From Mesorhizobium sp. M00.F.Ca.ET.216.01.1.1 (GTDB taxonomy: Bacteria > Pseudomonadota > Alphaproteobacteria > Rhizobiales > Rhizobiaceae), in the NCBI RefSeq assembly GCF_004010325.2, contig NZ_SADR02000002.1, positions 310,001-374,000 on the forward strand: 64,000 bases of DNA. The letters run 5' to 3'. This document shows positions 1-8,945 of this stretch, piece after piece. Below the pieces are notes generated by a model. The model made no database searches, was not told where the DNA came from, and saw only the letters and a list, made by a program, of their open reading frames with translations. The position numbers were made by a program, and so were the translations under genes. Each line of letters opens with the position of its first letter. Positions within the stretch are counted from its first letter, which is position 1.

Positions 1-181
1 GGAAATTGAGTTGGCGCGCTGCGCTCTCGAATATGTGTAGTGAGTTTAGTGTAGCGCCAAACCAACGATAATCTTGAGAAAAATCCGAGACTAGGGCACA
101 ATTTGTGAACTGAGGTGGACAGCTATCTCAAGTCCGGCCCTGTCGCGCCGAGTGACAGTTCGCGTCGGAGGAGCGGCGTCG
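1..181. other. Leader upstream of nuoJ
   Basis: No coding sequence is recognised here. A 7-base inverted repeat (TTGGCGC at 11-17, GCGCCAA at 54-60) is visible. A ribosome binding site GGAGGAG at 167-173 lies 8 bases before the nuoJ ATG. The operon promoter may lie here or upstream of the window. The spacing TTGAG-N4-ATCCG at 74-87 resembles a poor FNR/FixK box, which I do not call. Confidence 0.4.
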
Positions 182-682
182 ATGGATCAGGGGTTCTTTC
201 TTCTGTTCGCTGCGGCGTCCGTGGTCACGGCCCTGACCTTGGTCCTGGCGCGGAATCCAGTTCACAGCGCATTGGCGCTGATGGCGTGTTTCCTGCAGAT
301 ATCGGCGATCTTCGTCCTGCTCGAGGCGCCGTTGCTCGCGGTCATCCAGATTTTCGTCTATGTCGGCGCGATCATGGTCCTGTTCCTATTCGTGATCATG
401 ATGATTGATGTGCGCGAAGCGGTATTGCAGCGGTTCTTGCCGGGCAGCAACCTGCCTGTTCTGGTGCTGCTCGTCCTGCTTGGGGTCGAGATGCTTGTAC
501 TGGTGCTCAGGAGCGACCGCTTTTCGGTCGCGAAGCCCGTCGCAATGCGCACCGGCGGTGAGGTCAGGCAGCTCAGCACGACACTTTTCGCCGACTATCT
601 CCTGCCGTTTGAAGTCGCCTCCGTCATCCTGCTGGCGGCCCTGGTAGGCGCCATCGTGCTGGCGCGGAAGGAGCCGGAGTGA
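182..682 (+). CDS. NADH-quinone oxidoreductase subunit J
   Basis: Membrane subunit of respiratory complex I (166 residues), part of the J-K-A-H connecting module that links the quinone site to the antiporter-like pumps. The protein has about five hydrophobic segments. The stretch around residues 55-75 ([18 protein letters not shown]) is the typical NuoJ TM3 that undergoes the pi-bulge change in known structures. The ATG at 182 is chosen over an in-frame GTG at 152 because GGAGGAG lies at the right distance. The stop overlaps the nuoK start (TGATG), so the two are translationally coupled. It is the first gene of the cluster, whereas most bacterial operons begin with nuoA. Confidence 0.95.
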   Translation: MDQGFFLLFAAASVVTALTLVLARNPVHSALALMACFLQISAIFVLLEAPLLAVIQIFVYVGAIMVLFLFVIMMIDVREAVLQRFLPGSNLPVLVLLVLLGVEMLVLVLRSDRFSVAKPVAMRTGGEVRQLSTTLFADYLLPFEVASVILLAALVGAIVLARKEPE

Positions 683-984
683 TGGTGCCGCTCTGGTGGT
701 TTATCGTGCTCGGAGTGGTCCTGTTCGTGATCGGAGCGGCGGGCGTACTGCTCAGACGCAATATCCTGGTCGTGCTGATGTCGCTGGAACTGCTGCTTAA
801 CTCGGTCAACATCAACTTCATCGCTTTCGGGCACTACTACGACGACTTCCGCGGGCAGATTTTCGCAATCTTCGTCATCGCAATCACTGCGGCGGAGGTT
901 GCCGTTGCCCTCGGCATCTTGGTCGCCCTCGCGAGGAACAAGTCCACCCTCAAGGTCGACGAAGTGACCATGATGAAAGGATAG
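682..984 (+). CDS. NADH-quinone oxidoreductase subunit K
   Basis: Small three-helix membrane subunit of complex I (100 residues, normal family length), homologous to MrpC. It carries the conserved membrane Glu in the second helix ([14 protein letters not shown]) and a second Glu in helix 3 (TAAEVAVAL). Both are needed for proton transfer in characterised homologues. The ATG at 682 overlaps the nuoJ stop and has AGGAG 8 bases upstream; an in-frame GTG at 679 is the alternative. It is followed after 4 bases by the first antiporter-like gene. Confidence 0.95.
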   Translation: MVPLWWFIVLGVVLFVIGAAGVLLRRNILVVLMSLELLLNSVNINFIAFGHYYDDFRGQIFAIFVIAITAAEVAVALGILVALARNKSTLKVDEVTMMKG

Positions 985-988
985 CGGC

Positions 989-2452
989 TTGGACCCGGTG
1001 ATGTCGATCCGGCCGCTGCTTGCCGTTGCCGTCGCAGGTCTGGCGGTCCTTGCAATTCTCCTTCTAAACAAACGCGAGCAACTCCGCGATGCAGTCTCGC
1101 CGTTGGCCGCGATCGCCATGTTCGCAATTGTCGCCTCAATGGCGCCCACGGTTCTGGCTGGCGGGACTGTCGATTTGCGCCTGTTCGAGATTCTGCCGGG
1201 GATCGACTTCGCTTTCCGTGTCGATGCGCTCGGCATGGTGTTTGCCACCGTCTCGTCGCTGCTGTGGATCGTGGCGTCAATCTATTCCATTGGCTACATG
1301 CGGCACTTGAATGAGCATGCGCAGACCCGGTTCTTCGCCTGCTTCGCCGCCAGCCTCGCGGCGGCCGCCGGGGGCGCCTTTGCCGCCAATCTGTTCACGT
1401 TGGTGATCTTCTACGAGGTGCTGAGCCTCGTTACCTATCCGCTCGTCTACCACCACGAGGACGAGGAGGGATGGACGGGCAGCCGCAAGTACCTCGTCTA
1501 TTTGATGGGCGCGTCGAAAAGCGTGCTTCTGGCCGCGCTGGCGTTGACTTACCACATTGCGGGGTCGCTCGACTTTGTGGCGGGGGGGCTGCTGGCGGGG
1601 GTCGACGCCTCGGCGCCGCTGCTGACTGTCGTCTATTTCTGCTATCTCTTCGGCTTCGCCAAGGCCGCGGTGATGCCGATGCACGCCTGGCTGCCTGCCG
1701 CGATGGTGGCGCCGACACCGGTCAGCGCTCTCTTGCATGCGGTGGCCGTCGTCAAGATGGGTGTGTTCTGCGTGCTGCGTGTGGTGTTCCACGTCTTCGG
1801 CGCAGGGCTGGTGGGCGGGCTGGGGCTCGGCATCGCCACGGCCTATGTGGTCTCGTTCACGATCCTGATGGCGTCCATCTACGCCCTGACGCGGGACGAC
1901 CTGAAGGCGCGGCTCGCCTATTCGACGGTCAGCCAACTCTCCTACATCGTGCTGGGCGCGGTTCTGCTGTCGCCCGTCGCGATGGTCGGGGGGATCATCC
2001 ACATCGCGGCGCATGCATTCTCGAAGATCACGCTCTTCTTCTGCGCCGGGTCGATCTATTGTGCGTCTGGCAAGCGGAACATCAGCGACATGGCCGGCAT
2101 CGGCCGCAGGCTGCCCTGGACGATGGGGGCGTTCTTCGTCGGCTCGCTCAGCATGATTGGGGTACCGCCGACTGCGGGCTTCATCAGCAAGTGGTATCTG
2201 GCTCTCGGCTCGGTGGAGGCCGGGGAGATCCCGTTCCTTATCGTGCTCTTGGTAAGTTCGGTCCTTAACGCCGCCTATTTCCTGCCGGTCAGCTATGTCG
2301 CTTTTTTCGGGACGGAGGCGCAGGAATGCCCGGCGACCGTTCGTGAAATTCCGATGTTGACGATCCCGCTGGTCGCGACCGCCATCCTGTCTGTGGCGAT
2401 GGGCATCTTCCCGGACTATTTCCTCGCCCTGGCGGAAAGAGTGGTCAGATGA
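989..2452 (+). CDS. MrpD/NuoL-type antiporter-like subunit 1
   Basis: Membrane protein of 487 residues from the proton-translocating antiporter family (Proton_antipo_M) shared by NuoL/M/N and MrpA/D. About 14 hydrophobic segments are visible. The charged residues that define the family are present: Glu143 in FYEVLSLVTYP, Lys225 in KAAVMPMHAWLP and Lys256 in VVKMGVF. It lacks the long C-terminal lateral helix of a true NuoL. The TTG at 989 has AAAGGA 7 bases upstream; the ATG at 1001 is an alternative without a clear ribosome binding site. Its stop overlaps the next start (ATGA). From its position it replaces part of the missing NuoL; the exact placement in the complex is inference. Confidence 0.85.
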   Translation: MDPVMSIRPLLAVAVAGLAVLAILLLNKREQLRDAVSPLAAIAMFAIVASMAPTVLAGGTVDLRLFEILPGIDFAFRVDALGMVFATVSSLLWIVASIYSIGYMRHLNEHAQTRFFACFAASLAAAAGGAFAANLFTLVIFYEVLSLVTYPLVYHHEDEEGWTGSRKYLVYLMGASKSVLLAALALTYHIAGSLDFVAGGLLAGVDASAPLLTVVYFCYLFGFAKAAVMPMHAWLPAAMVAPTPVSALLHAVAVVKMGVFCVLRVVFHVFGAGLVGGLGLGIATAYVVSFTILMASIYALTRDDLKARLAYSTVSQLSYIVLGAVLLSPVAMVGGIIHIAAHAFSKITLFFCAGSIYCASGKRNISDMAGIGRRLPWTMGAFFVGSLSMIGVPPTAGFISKWYLALGSVEAGEIPFLIVLLVSSVLNAAYFLPVSYVAFFGTEAQECPATVREIPMLTIPLVATAILSVAMGIFPDYFLALAERVVR

Positions 2453-2703
2453 TCAAGCGCGTCGTTGATTTCTTTGGCGATGAGAGACATGCAAGAAGGC
2501 GTCACCGACTATTCTATCTGGTGCTCGTCCTGATCGTCATCGCCGACTTTCTGATCTTCCGCGAACACGCCGAATACCTGTGGGAGCGGCTGCCTGGCTG
2601 GTCTGCCCTCTACGGCTTCGGCTCCTGCGTGCTTCTAATCTTCGTGTCCAAGTTTTTTGGCCATCAGTGCGGGCTGATGCGGCGCGAGGACTATTATGAC
2701 TGA
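2449..2703 (+). CDS. Small membrane protein between the two antiporter-like subunits
   Basis: An 84-residue protein with two predicted membrane helices (about residues 22-38 and 53-68), a basic N-terminus and a charged tail ending RREDYYD. The start overlaps the preceding stop (ATGA) and the end overlaps the next gene by 8 bases, so it is almost certainly made together with both antiporter-like subunits. I do not recognise a named family. By position it could be an accessory or spacer subunit that helps dock one pump onto the other. This is inference from context. Confidence 0.75.
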   Translation: MIKRVVDFFGDERHARRRHRLFYLVLVLIVIADFLIFREHAEYLWERLPGWSALYGFGSCVLLIFVSKFFGHQCGLMRREDYYD

Positions 2704-4456
2704 CTTCGTCCATCCCGGCCTGCTGTTCATTCTCGGCGCCATTCCGATCCCCTTCCTAAAAGGGTCTGTCCGCAAGGCCTATGTGCTGCTGATCCCAACG
2801 CTGGCGATCCTGGCCGTGCTCACGATGCATCCTGGCGGCTACGGCGCGGCGCGGTTCATCGGGCAGGAAATCATTATGGCGAAGGTCGACAAGCTAAGCA
2901 TCCTCTTCGCCACCGTTTTCAGCATCATGGCATTGATCGGCACGGTCTATGCCTGGCATCTGACGCACGCAGGACAGCATGTGGCGGCCTTCGTCTACGT
3001 CGGCAGCGCGCTCGGGGTAGTGTTCGCCGGCGATTACCTGACCCTGTTCCTGTTCTGGGAGGGTATGACGTTTGCCTCTGCCTACCTGGTCTTTGCCCAG
3101 CGCAGCGATCAGGCGCTCCGCGCAGGGTTCCGCTACCTCATGGTCCATATCACCGGCAGCGTAGCCCTGCTCGGTGGCATCATTCTCCATGGGTTCGCCA
3201 CCGGTTCGCTGCTCTTTGGCCCAATCGAGGGAGGGCTGGGCTTCGCCACCTGCCTGATCCTTGCCGGGTTCTTGCTCAACGCCGCGGTGCCGCCACTCAA
3301 CGCCTGGCTGACTGACGCCTACCCGGAAGCGACCGTCACCGGGGCCGTATTCATGAGTGCCTTCACCACGAAGACTGCCGTCTATGTGCTGGCGCGGGCG
3401 TTTCCGGGGACCGATCTTCTTGTCTGGCTCGGCACTGTGATGGCGCTTTACGGCGTTATCTACGCGGTGCTGGAGAACGATTGCCGGCGGCTCTTGGCCT
3501 ATCACATCGTCAGCCAGGTGGGCTACATGGTGGTGGGCATCGGCATCGGGACCGAGATGGCGGTGAACGGCGCCGTCAGCCATGCCTTCGCGCATATCCT
3601 GTACAAGGCACTCCTCTTCATGGGCGCGGGGGCGGTGATCCACGTCACGGGGCGGCGCAAGCTCACCGAACTCGGAGGGCTCTACAGAACCATGCCAGTA
3701 ACCCTTGCGCTCTACATGGTTGGCGCCTTCGCGATCTCGGCATTCCCGTTCTTCTCAGGCTTCGTCACCAAGTCGATGGTGGTGGCTGCCGCCGGACAGG
3801 ATCATCGCGCGCTGGTGGTGCTGGCGCTGACGATGGCGTCGTCAGGGACGTTCCTGCACACCGGGCTCAAGCTCCCGTACTACATGTTCTTCGGCACGGA
3901 CCAAGGGCTGGAAGCGCGAGAACCGCCGCGCAACATGTTGGTTGCGATGGGCATGGCAGCGGTGCTCTGCATTGCGATCGGGGTGTTCCCCCAGACGCTC
4001 TACGCGCTTCTGCCCTATCCGGTCGACTTCGAACCCTACACCGGCGTCCATGTCACCGAGAGCCTTGGCGTGCTGATGTTCACCGCTTTGGGCTTCGTCA
4101 TGTTCCTCAGGGCACTCGATCCCGAGAATACGATCAGCATCGATACAGACTGGTTCTACCGCATGGGTGCGCGGCGCTTCATGTGGCTCGCCGAAAGACC
4201 GCTGGCGCGCTACGAGAAGGCGGTGAGTGATGTGTCCGAGACCGCGGCGCTGCCCTTTCTGCACGGGATGGCACGGGCAGGACTGCGGATCGATCTCCAC
4301 GGCGTGGACGCCTTCGTGAACGGCGTTGCCCGCTCGATCCTGCGCGGCGGCCTGGCGCTGCGGCGGCTCCAGAGCGGCGTCGTGACCCATTACGCGCTGG
4401 CGATGATCGCTGGTGTGATCGCGGCTATCGCCGTATTCGCTGTGGCGTGGCGGTAG
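2696..4456 (+). CDS. MrpD/NuoL-type antiporter-like subunit 2 with NuoL-like C-terminal arm
   Basis: Membrane protein of 586 residues from the Proton_antipo_M family. Glu122 (LFWEGMTF) and Lys226 (TTKTAVY) match conserved family positions. Aligned on the W-L motif, the usual TM7 lysine is Asn195 and the nearby His is Asn202 (NAAVPPLNAWLTDAY), which is unusual for a pump. After about residue 470 there is a non-membrane stretch of about 90 residues, then a final helix (HYALAMIAGV). This is the layout of the NuoL lateral arm plus TM16. It probably takes the NuoL end position and clamps the other antiporter subunits. The start overlaps the small upstream gene by 8 bases. Confidence 0.85.
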   Translation: MTDFVHPGLLFILGAIPIPFLKGSVRKAYVLLIPTLAILAVLTMHPGGYGAARFIGQEIIMAKVDKLSILFATVFSIMALIGTVYAWHLTHAGQHVAAFVYVGSALGVVFAGDYLTLFLFWEGMTFASAYLVFAQRSDQALRAGFRYLMVHITGSVALLGGIILHGFATGSLLFGPIEGGLGFATCLILAGFLLNAAVPPLNAWLTDAYPEATVTGAVFMSAFTTKTAVYVLARAFPGTDLLVWLGTVMALYGVIYAVLENDCRRLLAYHIVSQVGYMVVGIGIGTEMAVNGAVSHAFAHILYKALLFMGAGAVIHVTGRRKLTELGGLYRTMPVTLALYMVGAFAISAFPFFSGFVTKSMVVAAAGQDHRALVVLALTMASSGTFLHTGLKLPYYMFFGTDQGLEAREPPRNMLVAMGMAAVLCIAIGVFPQTLYALLPYPVDFEPYTGVHVTESLGVLMFTALGFVMFLRALDPENTISIDTDWFYRMGARRFMWLAERPLARYEKAVSDVSETAALPFLHGMARAGLRIDLHGVDAFVNGVARSILRGGLALRRLQSGVVTHYALAMIAGVIAAIAVFAVAWR

Positions 4457-4464
4457 GGGGCGCG

Positions 4465-5940
4465 ATGGCGATCCCCTTGCTTAGTCTCATCGTGTTCACG
4501 CCAGCCGTCGGGGCAGCGGCGCTGATGTTTATCCGCAACGACGATGTGGTGCGGTGGATGGCACTGGGTGTCACTGTCCTCGACTTCGCGCTTTGCATCG
4601 CCATGCTCGGCGGCTTTGACACCTCTACCCATGAGATGCAGTTCACCGAGACGCGCCCGTGGGTACCCGCGCTAGGGATCACTTACGCACTTGGCATCGA
4701 CGGGATCAGCGCACCCTTCGTGTTCCTGACCGCGCTGTTGGGCTGGATCTGCGTGCTTGCCTCGTGGGTTGCGATCGACCGCAAGGTGAAGGAGTTCATG
4801 GTCAGCCTACTCGCCATGCAGGCGCTGATGCTGGGCGTGTTCTGCGCGCTGGACCTGTTCCTGTTCTACGTCTTCTGGGAGGCGATGCTGATTCCGATGT
4901 ACGTAATCATCGGCGTCTGGGGTGGCGACGGCCGGGTCTATGCAGCGTTCAAGTTCTTCCTCTACACGCTGGCAGGCAGCCTGATGTTCCTGATCGGTGT
5001 CATCGTGCTCTATTTCCACGGCGGTGAGACCTTCGACATCCGCACCCTGATGGCGCAGGATTTGCCGTTCCAGGTCCAGTCATGGCTGTTCTTCGCCTTC
5101 CTGATCGCCTTCGCGGTCAAGGTCCCGATGGTCCCGGTCCATACCTGGCTGCCGGACGCCCATGTGCAGGCACCGACGGCCGGCAGCATCATCCTCGCCG
5201 CCGTGCTCCTGAAGATGGGCGCCTACGGGTTCCTGCGGTTCTCGCTGCCAATGCTGCCCGAGGCGACGGTGCATTATTCGACGCTGATGCTGGTCCTTTC
5301 GGCAGTTGCTATCGTCTATGGCGGGTTGCTCGCCTTGGCGCAGGACGACCTGAAGAAGCTGGTGGCCTATTCCAGCATCAGCCACATGGGCCTGGTGACG
5401 CTGGGGATTTTCACGCTGAACCTCCGTGGGCTCGAGGGCGGCATCCTGCAAATGTTCAATCATGGCGTGACGACGGGCGCGTTGTTCCTGTCCGTTGGCC
5501 TTATCTACGAGCGGACCCATACCCGCAGCATCGCGGATTATGGCGGGCTGATGAAGGCGGCGCCGGTCTATACGGCGTTTCTTGCACTATTCACCCTGTC
5601 GTCGATGGCGCTGCCGGGAACGAGTTCGTTCGTGGGCGAGTTGCTGGTGCTGTCAGCCGCGTTCGCAGCCAACCTCGCTGTCGGCGCTGCCGCCGTTCTG
5701 GGGGCCTTGCTGGGAGCGGCCTATCTGCTTGGCATGTATAGGAAAGTCGCGCTTGGTCCGGCCAGCATCGGTATGCGGTTCAAGATCCGCGACGTGAACG
5801 CCCGCGAGATAGCGGCGATCCTGCCCCTAGCCGTCTTCGTTCTTTGGATCGGACTCTATCCGAAGCCCTTTCTCGAAATCATCGACGCCTCGGTGAAGCA
5901 TCTACTAGCGCAGGTGCACGGTAAGGGGGGCGCCCAATGA
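4465..5940 (+). CDS. NADH-quinone oxidoreductase subunit M
   Basis: Antiporter-like proton-pumping subunit of complex I (491 residues, normal NuoM length, about 14 helices). The essential residues are visible: Glu139 in FWEAMLIPM, Lys219 in KVPMVPVHTWLPDAH and the TM8 Lys in LLKMGAYG. The ATG at 4465 is preferred over an in-frame GTG at 4447 that would overlap the upstream gene, because GTAGGGGG precedes it. It overlaps nuoN by four bases (ATGA). Unlike the preceding subunit it is a canonical NuoM. Confidence 0.97.
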   Translation: MAIPLLSLIVFTPAVGAAALMFIRNDDVVRWMALGVTVLDFALCIAMLGGFDTSTHEMQFTETRPWVPALGITYALGIDGISAPFVFLTALLGWICVLASWVAIDRKVKEFMVSLLAMQALMLGVFCALDLFLFYVFWEAMLIPMYVIIGVWGGDGRVYAAFKFFLYTLAGSLMFLIGVIVLYFHGGETFDIRTLMAQDLPFQVQSWLFFAFLIAFAVKVPMVPVHTWLPDAHVQAPTAGSIILAAVLLKMGAYGFLRFSLPMLPEATVHYSTLMLVLSAVAIVYGGLLALAQDDLKKLVAYSSISHMGLVTLGIFTLNLRGLEGGILQMFNHGVTTGALFLSVGLIYERTHTRSIADYGGLMKAAPVYTAFLALFTLSSMALPGTSSFVGELLVLSAAFAANLAVGAAAVLGALLGAAYLLGMYRKVALGPASIGMRFKIRDVNAREIAAILPLAVFVLWIGLYPKPFLEIIDASVKHLLAQVHGKGGAQ

Positions 5941-7376
5941 CCGCCGCCGCGCTTTTCCAGTCGATTCTGGCGAGCCTGCCCGAGATCGTCGTGGTTACCG
6001 GGGCCTGCATCCTGCTGATCCTGGGTCAGCTTGTGCGGAAGGGGCAGCAACATTTCCTTGTCTGGGCTTCAGTCGCGGTCGTGCTGATTGCCGCCGTGGG
6101 AACACTCATGCTGGCGGGCGAGGTGCGGACGGCCTACTCGGGCATGTTCATCGCCGACCGCTTCGCGGTCTTCTTCAAGGTCGTGTTCTACCTGGTCACA
6201 GTTCTGACATTCCTTCTTTCGCGAAAATATGCCGAGATCGAAGGGATCGGGAGCAGTGAATACTACGTACTGCTGCTCTTGGCGCTTTCGGGAATGATGA
6301 TCATGGCCTCGGCGACCGACCTCCTGTCGATCTATGTAGGCCTCGAACTGATGGTGCTCTGCACCTATGTGCTGACCGGCTTCCTGCGGCAGCAGCAGCG
6401 GTCGAACGAAGCGGCGCTGAAATACGTGATCCTTGGCGGGGTCTCGACCGGGATTTTCCTTTACGGCGTTTCGCTGATCTACGGGCTCGCCGGCACGACG
6501 CAGTTGGACGGGATGGCTGCGGCGGTGACCGGTGATCCGCTCGATCCCGGATTGCTCCTGGCTGTGGTTTTTATCGTCGCGGGGCTGGTATTCAAGGTCG
6601 GCGCGGTGCCGTTCCATATGTGGGTGCCGGACGTCTATGAAGGCGCGCCGACAACGATCACCGCCTTCATGTCGGTGGGACCAAAGGCAGCGGGGTTCGC
6701 TGTGATCCTGCGGGTGTTCCTCAACCCACTGGTCGCAGCCTCGAACGTCTGGATCATCGTCGCGGTCATCGCAGCAGTGACGATGGCGCTCGGCAGTTTC
6801 GTGGCGCTGGTGCAGGACAATTTCAAGCGCCTCTTGGCCTATTCCAGCATCGCCCATGCCGGGTTCGCCATGTTCGGCGTGGCGGCCGGCGGTGCGGACG
6901 GGGTTGCCAGCGTGATGCTCTATTTGCTGATCTATGCGTTCATGAACCTCGGCATCTTCGCCATCGTCATCATGATGCGGAACGGCGATTTCTCGGGCGA
7001 GGTCATCGAACACTACGCTGGTTTCGCCAAGTCGCATCGCGGACTGGCGCTTCTGATGCTGCTTTATCTGTTCTCGCTGGCCGGCATTCCGCCGACAGCG
7101 GGGTTCTTCGCCAAGTTCTACGTGCTGGTCGCACTCGTTGAGCGGGGTTTCGTCATGCTGGCGGTGATCGCAGTGCTGCTGAGCGCCGTTGCCGCCTACT
7201 TCTACATCCGCATCGTCATGGTGATCTACATGCGCGAGCCGGAGGGCGCGTTCGACCCGGCGCTGACGCCCGCGGTCGGCGCCACACTCGCCTTCACCGC
7301 TGCCGGCACCATCGGCATCGGCCTATTTCCGGCGTGGTTTCTGAGGCTTGCTCAACATGCCGCAATTGGCGGCTGA
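5937..7376 (+). CDS. NADH-quinone oxidoreductase subunit N
   Basis: Antiporter-like subunit of complex I (479 residues), the pump next to NuoK/J/A. It shows the family Glu in GLELMVLC and the Lys in FKVGAVPFHMWVPDVYEG. The AYSSIAHAGF motif in the second half is typical of NuoN. ATGA overlap with nuoM indicates coupled translation. A 154-base gap follows before nuoA, the only sizeable gap between plus-strand genes of the cluster. An internal promoter could sit there, but I see no clear motif. Confidence 0.97.
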   Translation: MTAAALFQSILASLPEIVVVTGACILLILGQLVRKGQQHFLVWASVAVVLIAAVGTLMLAGEVRTAYSGMFIADRFAVFFKVVFYLVTVLTFLLSRKYAEIEGIGSSEYYVLLLLALSGMMIMASATDLLSIYVGLELMVLCTYVLTGFLRQQQRSNEAALKYVILGGVSTGIFLYGVSLIYGLAGTTQLDGMAAAVTGDPLDPGLLLAVVFIVAGLVFKVGAVPFHMWVPDVYEGAPTTITAFMSVGPKAAGFAVILRVFLNPLVAASNVWIIVAVIAAVTMALGSFVALVQDNFKRLLAYSSIAHAGFAMFGVAAGGADGVASVMLYLLIYAFMNLGIFAIVIMMRNGDFSGEVIEHYAGFAKSHRGLALLMLLYLFSLAGIPPTAGFFAKFYVLVALVERGFVMLAVIAVLLSAVAAYFYIRIVMVIYMREPEGAFDPALTPAVGATLAFTAAGTIGIGLFPAWFLRLAQHAAIGG

Positions 7377-7530
7377 TCGATTGGATTTGCAATGATCTGG
7401 CCGACGGAATACTCTAGCCGTGCGAGAAAGGAATGCCCAAGTTGCTTCCCAGGGCGCCCGCATCACCGGTCCCAAACGGGTCGGTAGCGGCCTGAGTAAA
7501 GCCCTCGGTAGGTGACCGGGGCTACGCGAC

Positions 7531-7896
7531 GTGACCGGAATGGAGTTCCTGCCGGTTCTTTTCATGGTCGCCGGAATTGTTCTGGTGGCGATGGTTACGC
7601 TTTTTGTCTCCTCGCTACTGCGCCCGTCCAATCCCTATCCCGCGAAGAACATGCCCTATGAATGCGGCATGGACCCGGCGGGCGAAGCCGCCGGAGGCCG
7701 CTTCAGGGTGCAGTTCTTCATCCTCGCGATCCTGTTTGTCGTCTTCGATGTCGAGACGATGTTTCTCTTTCCCTGGGCCGTCGTCCTGAAAGAGATCGGG
7801 CTGGTCGGCTATGTCGAGATGTTCATCTTCATCTTGCTGCTTCTCGTGGGCTTCGGCTACGCTTGGCTGAAGGGGGCGCTGGAATGGGAGGCGTAA
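7531..7896 (+). CDS. NADH-quinone oxidoreductase subunit A
   Basis: Three-helix membrane subunit of complex I (121 residues). The conserved loop PYECGMDP with its Cys and Glu is present and lies near the quinone channel in known structures. Helix 2 carries the typical [14 protein letters not shown]. The start could be the GTG at 7531 or the ATG at 7540; neither has a strong ribosome binding site. The end overlaps nuoB by 13 bases. From here the order A-B-C-D-E-F-G is the usual bacterial one. Confidence 0.95.
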   Translation: MTGMEFLPVLFMVAGIVLVAMVTLFVSSLLRPSNPYPAKNMPYECGMDPAGEAAGGRFRVQFFILAILFVVFDVETMFLFPWAVVLKEIGLVGYVEMFIFILLLLVGFGYAWLKGALEWEA

Positions 7897-8387
7897 ACAA
7901 CGCGATCCGCGACAGCGTGCTGTTCACCACGGCCGACAGCCTGATCAGCTGGAGCCGAAGGTCGGCGCTGTGGCCCGAAACCTTCGGCATTGCCTGCTGC
8001 GCCATCGAGATGATCTCGGCGGGGTGTGCCCGCTACGATCTCGACCGCTTTGGCGTGGTGTTCCGGCCGTCGCCGCGCCAGTCCGACGTAATGATCATCG
8101 CCGGCACCATAACGCGGAAATTCGCGCCCGTGGTGCGCCGGCTCTATGACCAGATGCCGGAGCCGCGCTGGGTTATTGCCATGGGCACCTGCGCCATCTC
8201 GGGCGGGGTCTACAACACCTATGCCGTGGTGCAGGGGGCGGAGACCTTCGTGCCGGTGGACGTGCATGTGCCCGGCTGCCCGCCGCGGCCCGAGGCGCTG
8301 ATGCACGGCTTCCTCCTGCTTCAGGAGAAGATCAAGAAATCCAGGGCGCTGGCCGGAACGCCTCTGGACCGGGTCGCGGTGCCATGA
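7884..8387 (+). CDS. NADH-quinone oxidoreductase subunit B
   Basis: Peripheral subunit of complex I that holds the terminal [4Fe-4S] cluster N2, the direct electron donor to quinone. The 167-residue protein has the N2 ligands: tandem Cys38-Cys39 (GIACCAIEM), Cys103 (GTCAISGG) and Cys132 (VPGCPPRPE). The ATG at 7884 lies inside the nuoA end, preceded by AGGGGGCG, and gives the standard N-terminus. The stop overlaps nuoC (ATGA). Confidence 0.97.
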   Translation: MGGVNNAIRDSVLFTTADSLISWSRRSALWPETFGIACCAIEMISAGCARYDLDRFGVVFRPSPRQSDVMIIAGTITRKFAPVVRRLYDQMPEPRWVIAMGTCAISGGVYNTYAVVQGAETFVPVDVHVPGCPPRPEALMHGFLLLQEKIKKSRALAGTPLDRVAVP

Positions 8388-8920
8388 GCGTGGAGACGTC
8401 CCTCATCCGCACCCTGATCGCGGAACGTTTCGGGGAGGCAATCGAGGAGCTGGGCTTTTCGCATGGGGTTCACGCTTTCGCCGTTCCGCCTGACATGATC
8501 GTCGAGCTTTGCCGGTTCCTCAAGGAACACCCGGCGCTGCGGTTCGATTTCCTGTCCGACATCTGCGGGGTCGACCATCACCCCGAGGCCCCGCGCTACG
8601 AGGCGGTGTACCACCTCTGTTCGCTGACGAACAAATGGCGCGTGCGCATCAAGTGCCGCCTCGGCGATCCGCCGCGGGTCCCGTCGGTGACGGGGGTCTG
8701 GCGCACCGCCAATTGGCACGAGCGCGAGGCCTGGGACATGTACGGGATCAGATTCGAGGGCCACCCCGACCTGCGCCGGATCTATATGTGGGAAGGGTTC
8801 GAGGGCTTCCCGCAGCGCAAGGACTTTCCGCTCCGGGGCTACAAGGACAAGCTGAACCCGTTTGGCGCCGAAGGCCCGCCGCCGACGCAGCCCGACCTTG
8901 CCACCAAGGACATTCCATAG
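8384..8920 (+). CDS. NADH-quinone oxidoreductase subunit C
   Basis: Peripheral 30-kDa-type subunit of complex I (178 residues), a structural partner of NuoD and NuoB at the quinone site. The family signature [20 protein letters not shown] followed by [10 protein letters not shown] and KDFPLRG is intact. NuoC and NuoD are separate genes here, unlike the fused NuoCD of E. coli. ATGA overlap with nuoB; 25 bases separate it from nuoD. Confidence 0.96.
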   Translation: MSVETSLIRTLIAERFGEAIEELGFSHGVHAFAVPPDMIVELCRFLKEHPALRFDFLSDICGVDHHPEAPRYEAVYHLCSLTNKWRVRIKCRLGDPPRVPSVTGVWRTANWHEREAWDMYGIRFEGHPDLRRIYMWEGFEGFPQRKDFPLRGYKDKLNPFGAEGPPPTQPDLATKDIP

Positions 8921-8945
8921 GGAGGCCGTTCCACCGGGACTTGAG

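Noticed and set aside
74..87. FNR/FixK-like box TTGAG-N4-ATCCG before nuoJ
   Set aside because: Only 7 of 10 positions fit TTGAT-N4-ATCAA, and a match this poor is expected by chance.
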